Shown here: positions 5,720 through 10,000 of the stretch, one piece after another
Position numbering within the stretch: the first letter of the stretch is position 1
Layout of the letters: each line of letters begins with the position of its first letter
Assembly: GCA_020217035.1 (NCBI GenBank)
Contig: JAIWOG010000099.1
Span: 1 to 10,000, forward strand
Origin: Magnetospirillum sp.
GTDB taxonomy: Bacteria > Pseudomonadota > Alphaproteobacteria > Rhodospirillales > Magnetospirillaceae
Direction: 5' to 3'
DNA length: 10,000 nt
Position numbers and translations under genes: made by a program
The notes under the pieces: model-generated
What the model was told of the DNA's origin: nothing
Seen by the model: only the letters and a program-made list of their open reading frames with translations
The model's database searches: none

Positions 5720-7750
5720 GTGCCGCAAAACTGGCGGGGTCCCCTGCCCTGGCTGGCGATGGCCTTCGCGGTCAATGTCGCCGCCATCGGTGGCACGACC
5801 TATGTGCTGAGCCAAGGCGTCGTCGACCGCGAGGAACTGAATGCACTGGCCATGGTCGCCGTGGCCGGGGCGGCGGCGTTGTTCGTGCTGGCGTGGAAGA
5901 TCGTCGACTTCGCCGTCATGCGCGGGGTCAAGCGTCTGGCCAGCGAGGTGCGGGCCATCGCCCATGGCGGCAACCGTGCCGACATCGAAATCGACCGCTA
6001 TCCGTTGCTGGCGCCGTTGCCCGAATCCGTCAACCAGATCATCGCCAAGCTGGTCCAAGCGCGGGCCGAGTTGTCGGATGGTCTGCAACAAGCCACCGGC
6101 AAGGCCGAGGAAAACGCCAACCGGCTGGCCGCCATCCTGAACGACCTGCATGAAGGCGTGGTGGTGTGCAACCTGCGCCACCAGATCGTGCTTTACAATT
6201 CGGTGGCCATGGACATGCTGGCCGCCATCGGCCCGGTGGGACTGGGCCGTTCCCTGTTCGAGACGGTCACCCGCGAAGCCGTGGCGCACATGCTGGAAGT
6301 GCTGACCCATCGCCCGGACATGGGGGCGCGGGGCACCCCCTTCCTGGCCAGCGCCAGCGACGGCAGCACGCTTTTGCAGGCCCGCATGAGCCTGATTCGC
6401 GGCGGCGACGGCGAAGCGTCGGGCTATGTCATCACCATGGTGGACGCCGGCCCCCAGGTGGCGGCCTTGTCACGGCGCGACGCGCTGTTGCGCGAAGTCG
6501 CCGAAGGACTGGAATCCCCCCTGATCCGTTTGCGCATCGCCGCCAACAACCCGACCATCGTCGAGCGCGAAGCCGCCAACATCGAAGCCGCCATCAAGAA
6601 GGTCACCGACGGCTATCAGCGGGCGTTGTCCGGCTGGTGGCCCATGGCCGACCAGCATTCCGCCGACCTGTTCGCCTTTGTCGCCCAAAGATTCGAGGGC
6701 GAAAGCGTCAAAGTCACCGTCACCGGCCTGCCGGTGTGGCTGCACGCCGATTCCCATTCCCTGTCGCTGGCGGTGGAAGCGATGATCCGCCAGATTTCGG
6801 AACGCTTCAACCTGGCCGAAATCGACCTCGCCGCCACCGAGGACGATACCGGCTGTTGGGTGGAAATCGGCTGGGCCGGCGCCACCGCCGCCAAGCCGGC
6901 GCTGGAAAGCTGGCTGGGCAAGACCTTGCCGTCGCTGGGCGGCATGCGGGTGCGCGACGTTCTTGACCACCACGCGGGGGCGGACATCTTGCAGGAACAC
7001 CGGTCAGGCCGGTCGTGGTTGCGTTTGCCCATGCGCAAGGGGGTGGAACAGCATTACCAATCCAAGCCGGCTTTGCCCACCCGGCCGGAATTCTATGACA
7101 TGTCGCTGCTGGACGCCGCCCGCGACATCGGGGAAAAGGGCCGCCAGCCCCTGCGCAACCTGACCTTCATCGTCTTCGACACCGAAACCACCGGCCTTGC
7201 CCCCAGCCAAGGCGACCAGATCGTCCAGATCGGCGCCGTGCGCATCGTCAACGGCCGCATCTTGTCGGGCGAAAGCTTCAACCGCATCGTCAATCCCGGC
7301 CGCTCGATCCCGGTGGAAAGCATCAAGTTCCACGGCATCACCGACGAAATGGTCAAGGACAAGCCGCCATTGGGCGTAGTGCTGCCGCAATTCAAGGCTT
7401 TCGCCGCCGATTCGGTGCTGGTGGCCCACAACGCCGCCTTCGACCTGAAGTTCCTGCGCATGCGCGAAAGGGAATTCGGCGTCACCTTCGACAACCCGGT
7501 GCTGGACACCATGATGCTGTCCAATTATCTGGACGGGCCCGAGGTCGGCCATTCCCTGGACGCCATCTGCGACCGTCTGGGGATTTCCATCACCGACCGC
7601 CACACCGCGCTCGGCGACGCCATCGTCACCGCCGCCGTGCTGCTGAACCAGATCGACGCCCTGGAAAGCCGGGGCATCACCACCTTGGACCAGGTGGTCA
7701 AGGAACTGGACCTCAACATGGTGCTGCACGAACGCCAAAGGGCGTTCTAA
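5720..7750 (+). CDS. Membrane-anchored fusion of a sensor-kinase-like region with a DnaQ-type 3'-5' exonuclease
   Basis: A 676-aa protein. Residues 8-30 and about 42-63 are membrane helices with a short loop between; a charged linker (65-130) follows, of HAMP or coiled-coil type. Residues about 131-245 look like a PAS domain (AILNDLHEGVVVCNLRHQIV, 137-156). Residues about 250-440 resemble a histidine-kinase core: LREVAEGLESPLIRLRIAAN aligns with the dimerisation helix but has no phospho-His, and HHAGADIL...SWLRLP recalls the end of a HATPase domain, with no clear N-box Asn. Residues about 481-645 are a DEDDh exonuclease: D487 and E489 in FDTETTG, D575 in AHNAAFD, H628 and D633 in RHTALGD, all present. 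The exonuclease half should degrade nucleic acid 3'-5'; the N-terminal half may sense a signal at the membrane. It is not the replicative epsilon subunit, which is shorter and soluble. Confidence 0.9.
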   Translation: MPQNWRGPLPWLAMAFAVNVAAIGGTTYVLSQGVVDREELNALAMVAVAGAAALFVLAWKIVDFAVMRGVKRLASEVRAIAHGGNRADIEIDRYPLLAPLPESVNQIIAKLVQARAELSDGLQQATGKAEENANRLAAILNDLHEGVVVCNLRHQIVLYNSVAMDMLAAIGPVGLGRSLFETVTREAVAHMLEVLTHRPDMGARGTPFLASASDGSTLLQARMSLIRGGDGEASGYVITMVDAGPQVAALSRRDALLREVAEGLESPLIRLRIAANNPTIVEREAANIEAAIKKVTDGYQRALSGWWPMADQHSADLFAFVAQRFEGESVKVTVTGLPVWLHADSHSLSLAVEAMIRQISERFNLAEIDLAATEDDTGCWVEIGWAGATAAKPALESWLGKTLPSLGGMRVRDVLDHHAGADILQEHRSGRSWLRLPMRKGVEQHYQSKPALPTRPEFYDMSLLDAARDIGEKGRQPLRNLTFIVFDTETTGLAPSQGDQIVQIGAVRIVNGRILSGESFNRIVNPGRSIPVESIKFHGITDEMVKDKPPLGVVLPQFKAFAADSVLVAHNAAFDLKFLRMREREFGVTFDNPVLDTMMLSNYLDGPEVGHSLDAICDRLGISITDRHTALGDAIVTAAVLLNQIDALESRGITTLDQVVKELDLNMVLHERQRAF

Positions 7751-7759
7751 AGCAACAGC

Positions 7760-9112
7760 CTAGCCGGCGGCGGCGCTGATGGTGGCGACGATGTCGTCGA
7801 CCACGGCGCCGACCAATTGGGAATTTTCGCCTTCCGCCATCACCCGGATCAGCGGTTCGGTCCCCGACTTGCGGATCAGCACCCGGCCCGAACCGTTCAG
7901 CCGCGCCTCGCCGGCGGCGATGGCCGCCTTGACGTTGTCCAGGGCCAGAACCGCGTCGGGCTTGCCGCTGACGCGGACATTCTTCAAGACCTGCGGGAAG
8001 GGATCGAACAGGTGCAGCATCTGGCTGGCCGGCTTGCCCGAATCCACCAACGCCGCCAACACCTGCAACGCCGCCACCAGACCGTCGCCGGTGGTGGAAT
8101 GGTCGGACAGGATAATATGGCCCGATTGCTCGCCGCCGACGTTGAAACCGTCACGGCGCATGCGTTCCAGCACATAGCGGTCACCCACGGCGGTGCGGTG
8201 CAGGTCCAGGCCCTGGGCCGCCAGATGCTTTTCCAGCCCCATGTTGGACATCACCGTGGCGACGATGCCGCCGCCTTTCAGTTGTCCGGACTTGGCCAAG
8301 GCCAGACCGATCAGCCCCATCACCTGGTCGCCGTCGATGACGCTACCCTTTTCGTCGCACAGCACCAGACGGTCGGCGTCACCGTCCAGCGCGATGCCCA
8401 GATGGGCGCCATGGGCCACCACCTGGGTCTGCATGGTCTGGGTGTGCAGCGAACCGCAATCCTTGTTGATGTTGAAGCCATCGGGATGGACCGCCACCGG
8501 GATGACCTCGGCACCCAGTTCCCACAACACGGTGGGGGCGACCTTGTAGGCGGCGCCGTTGGCGCAATCGACGACGATCTTCAGCCCGTCCAGGCGCAGG
8601 CCACGCGGAAAGCTGGACTTGGCGTATTCGATGTAACGGCCCGCCGCGTCGTCCAAACGCTTGGCCTTGCCCAGATGGTCGGATCCGACGCGATAGCCCT
8701 CAAGTCCGTTGAACATCTTGTGTTCGATCTCGATCTCGTCCTCGTCGGACAGCTTGAAGCCGTCGGGACCGAACAGCTTGATGCCGTTATCCTGGTAAGG
8801 ATTGTGCGAGGCGGAAATCATCACCCCCAGATCGGCCCGCAGCGACCGGGTCAGCATGGCCACCGCCGGCGTCGGCAGCGGCCCCAGCAGCACCACGTCC
8901 ATGCCGACGGCGACGAAACCGGCGGTAAGCGCCGGTTCCAGCAAATAGCCCGACAGCCGCGTGTCCTTGCCGATCACCACCACGTGACGATGGTCGCCGC
9001 GGGTGAAATGGCGACCGGCCGCCATGCCCAGTTTCAACGCCGTCTCGGCGGTCATGGGGTCCAGATTGGCGGTACCCCGGATACCGTCGGTGCCGAACAG
9101 CTTGCGCGTCAT
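7760..9112 (-). CDS. glmM: Phosphoglucosamine mutase GlmM
   Basis: A 450-aa cytoplasmic enzyme that converts glucosamine-6-phosphate to glucosamine-1-phosphate on the way to UDP-GlcNAc, needed for peptidoglycan and LPS. All family motifs are intact: the start [13 protein letters not shown]; the phosphoserine loop ISASHNP with S102; the Mg-binding DGDADR at 243-248; the sugar-binding GEQSGH at 327-332; and the phosphate-binding RKSGTEP at 414-420. Length is typical. The frame is open upstream to 9961, but that part is antisense to the DUF4239 gene; the ATG at 9112 gives the canonical N-terminus. The ribosome site is weak (GAGG about 12 bases upstream). It stands alone here, without folP or ftsH, which often precede it in other bacteria, and converges on the exonuclease fusion with a 9-bp gap. 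Confidence 0.98.
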   Translation of the reverse strand: MTRKLFGTDGIRGTANLDPMTAETALKLGMAAGRHFTRGDHRHVVVIGKDTRLSGYLLEPALTAGFVAVGMDVVLLGPLPTPAVAMLTRSLRADLGVMISASHNPYQDNGIKLFGPDGFKLSDEDEIEIEHKMFNGLEGYRVGSDHLGKAKRLDDAAGRYIEYAKSSFPRGLRLDGLKIVVDCANGAAYKVAPTVLWELGAEVIPVAVHPDGFNINKDCGSLHTQTMQTQVVAHGAHLGIALDGDADRLVLCDEKGSVIDGDQVMGLIGLALAKSGQLKGGGIVATVMSNMGLEKHLAAQGLDLHRTAVGDRYVLERMRRDGFNVGGEQSGHIILSDHSTTGDGLVAALQVLAALVDSGKPASQMLHLFDPFPQVLKNVRVSGKPDAVLALDNVKAAIAAGEARLNGSGRVLIRKSGTEPLIRVMAEGENSQLVGAVVDDIVATISAAAG

Positions 9113-9147
9113 GGAAGAACCAAACCTCGGTTTTTTCGAAAGGTGAT

Positions 9148-9176
9148 TGGATAACGCCAAAGCATGGCTTTTGAAA
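9148..9176 (-). promoter_or_regulatory. Candidate glmM promoter
   Basis: On the minus strand TTTCAA (9176-9171) and TATCCA (9153-9148) are separated by 17 bases, 35 bases upstream of the glmM ATG. Both hexamers are imperfect, but the spacing and position are right and no other gene lies upstream to drive glmM. Confidence 0.28.
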
Positions 9177-9208
9177 GGTTTTTCCGCGTCCATGGCGAGG
9201 CAACGGTC

Positions 9209-9214
9209 TATACT
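9209..9214 (+). promoter_or_regulatory. Candidate -10 box of the DUF4239 gene
   Basis: TATACT matches five of six -10 consensus bases and lies 27 bases before the ATG at 9242, giving a leader of about 20 bases. No good -35 hexamer is seen at the usual spacing. Confidence 0.35.
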
Positions 9215-9241
9215 GGGGCGCTTTCCCTGTTCGAGTGCCCC

Positions 9242-10000
9242 ATGCCCGCCTTCCTGATCAGCTACGACCACTATCTGTTGGCCGCTTTCGCCTTGTTCGG
9301 CACCTTGGGCGCCGCCGCCCTGATGCTGTTCCTGGCCTACAAATCGCGCTTCGCCACGGTGATCCGCCGCTATCGCGGCCTGTCGCCGCCTTTCGTCAAC
9401 GTGGTGGGCGTGCTGTTCGCCCTGACCCTGGCCTTCTTGGCCAACGACACCTGGAACGCCCATGACCGGGCGGTCAACGCCGTCTACCACGAAGCCGGCG
9501 CACTTCGGTCCATCCAGGCCCTGGCCGCCCCCCTGCCCGCCGCCCAGCGTCAGGCGGTGGAGAGGGCCGTGCGTCATTATGCCGACAGTGCCGTTCACCA
9601 GGAATGGCCGCTGCTCGCCCATCGGCAATCGTCGGCGGACACCGGCCAGGCCATGGCGGGATTGCTGGAAACCCTGGCCGGCACCGAGATGGCGGCGGCC
9701 GCGCCCGCAGCCATCCACGCCGAGATGCTGCGTCAAGCGGTGGTGGCCCGCGATGCCCGCGAAAGCCGTATCGCCCTGTCCAAGACCCACGTCAACCCGT
9801 TGAAATGGCTGGGTATGGCCTTTCTGGGCCTGCTGACCATGATTTCCATCGCCATGGTCTATGTGGACCAGCCCAAGGCGGAAATCCTGGCCGTCGCCCT
9901 GTTCGCCGCCGCCGCCGCGCCGACGGCCGCCATCGTGCTGATCCAGGGCAACCCATTCCAACCGCCCAGCGCCGTCTCGGCGGCGCCCATCAGCAGCCTA
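9242..10000 (+). CDS. DUF4239 / bestrophin-like membrane protein, open at the window end
   Basis: The frame from ATG at 9242 is open for 253 codons to the window edge with no stop. It has two N-terminal membrane helices (about 11-33 and 51-68), a soluble helical middle, and two C-terminal helices (about 187-207 and 214-235). After the second helix comes [20 protein letters not shown] (71-90), and HQEWPLL (119-125) follows later; this W..H..A..V..EA..L and EWP pattern is characteristic of DUF4239 proteins. Members are about 250-270 aa, so the gene is probably nearly complete. Their function is not established; the 'bestrophin-like' name suggests a channel but is unproven. It is divergent from glmM with 129 bp between starts. 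No strong ribosome site is visible. Confidence 0.87.
   Translation, partial: MPAFLISYDHYLLAAFALFGTLGAAALMLFLAYKSRFATVIRRYRGLSPPFVNVVGVLFALTLAFLANDTWNAHDRAVNAVYHEAGALRSIQALAAPLPAAQRQAVERAVRHYADSAVHQEWPLLAHRQSSADTGQAMAGLLETLAGTEMAAAAPAAIHAEMLRQAVVARDARESRIALSKTHVNPLKWLGMAFLGLLTMISIAMVYVDQPKAEILAVALFAAAAAPTAAIVLIQGNPFQPPSAVSAAPISSL

Noticed and set aside
4835..6310. 491-aa open frame on the minus strand
   Set aside because: It is antisense to the exonuclease fusion and in another frame of the binding-protein gene; the sequence is rich in Gly, Arg, Gln and His with no domain, as expected for a shadow frame in GC-rich DNA.
7751..7759. Bidirectional terminator between the exonuclease fusion and glmM
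   Set aside because: The gap is only 9 bp and no stem with a T-run is seen at the junction.
7817..9154. 445-aa open frame on the plus strand
   Set aside because: It lies antisense to glmM, whose motifs are all intact; the product is His/Gln/Gly-rich and matches nothing.
9113..9961. N-terminal extension of GlmM to a 733-aa protein
   Set aside because: The extension is antisense to the DUF4239 gene and is low-complexity; GlmM proteins begin at the M(S/T)RKLFGTDG motif.

Overview
The window looks like an ordinary chromosomal stretch of a GC-rich alphaproteobacterium, most likely a Magnetospirillum-like member of the Rhodospirillales. This rests on GC-rich third codon positions, on the alphaproteobacterial style of the chemoreceptor tip and of the small twin-membrane protein, and on the overall protein flavour; it is an inference, not a proof. 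No mobile element, CRISPR array, tRNA or rRNA is visible.

Layout. Positions 1-167 (-) hold the N-terminal part of a NarL-type response regulator, cut by the window edge just after its phospho-acceptor Asp. An AT-rich gap (168-389) follows, then mobB (-, 390-893), which diverges from an MFS transporter (+, 981-2183). A 63-aa HIG1-like membrane protein (+, 2190-2381) follows the transporter. Its stop codon touches the stop codon of a large chemoreceptor gene on the other strand (-, 2382-4448). Upstream of the chemoreceptor, on the same strand, lies a secreted periplasmic solute-binding protein (-, 4555-5295) with no ABC permease beside it. Divergent from that are a small unrecognised ORF (+, 5422-5625) and a 676-aa membrane protein (+, 5720-7750) that joins a sensor-kinase-like N-terminal half to a DnaQ-type DEDDh exonuclease. 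It converges on glmM (-, 7760-9112). A DUF4239/bestrophin-like membrane protein (+, from 9242) diverges from glmM and is still open at the window end.

How the genes work together. The binding protein and chemoreceptor are the only convincing functional pair: same strand, about 100 bp apart, one periplasmic and one with a large periplasmic helical domain. mobB (molybdenum cofactor) and glmM (peptidoglycan/LPS precursor) are housekeeping genes. The most unusual protein is the exonuclease with a degenerate histidine-kinase-like region lacking an obvious phospho-acceptor His. I see no clearly new multi-gene system; the kinase-like/exonuclease fusion and the binding-protein/chemoreceptor pair are the best leads.
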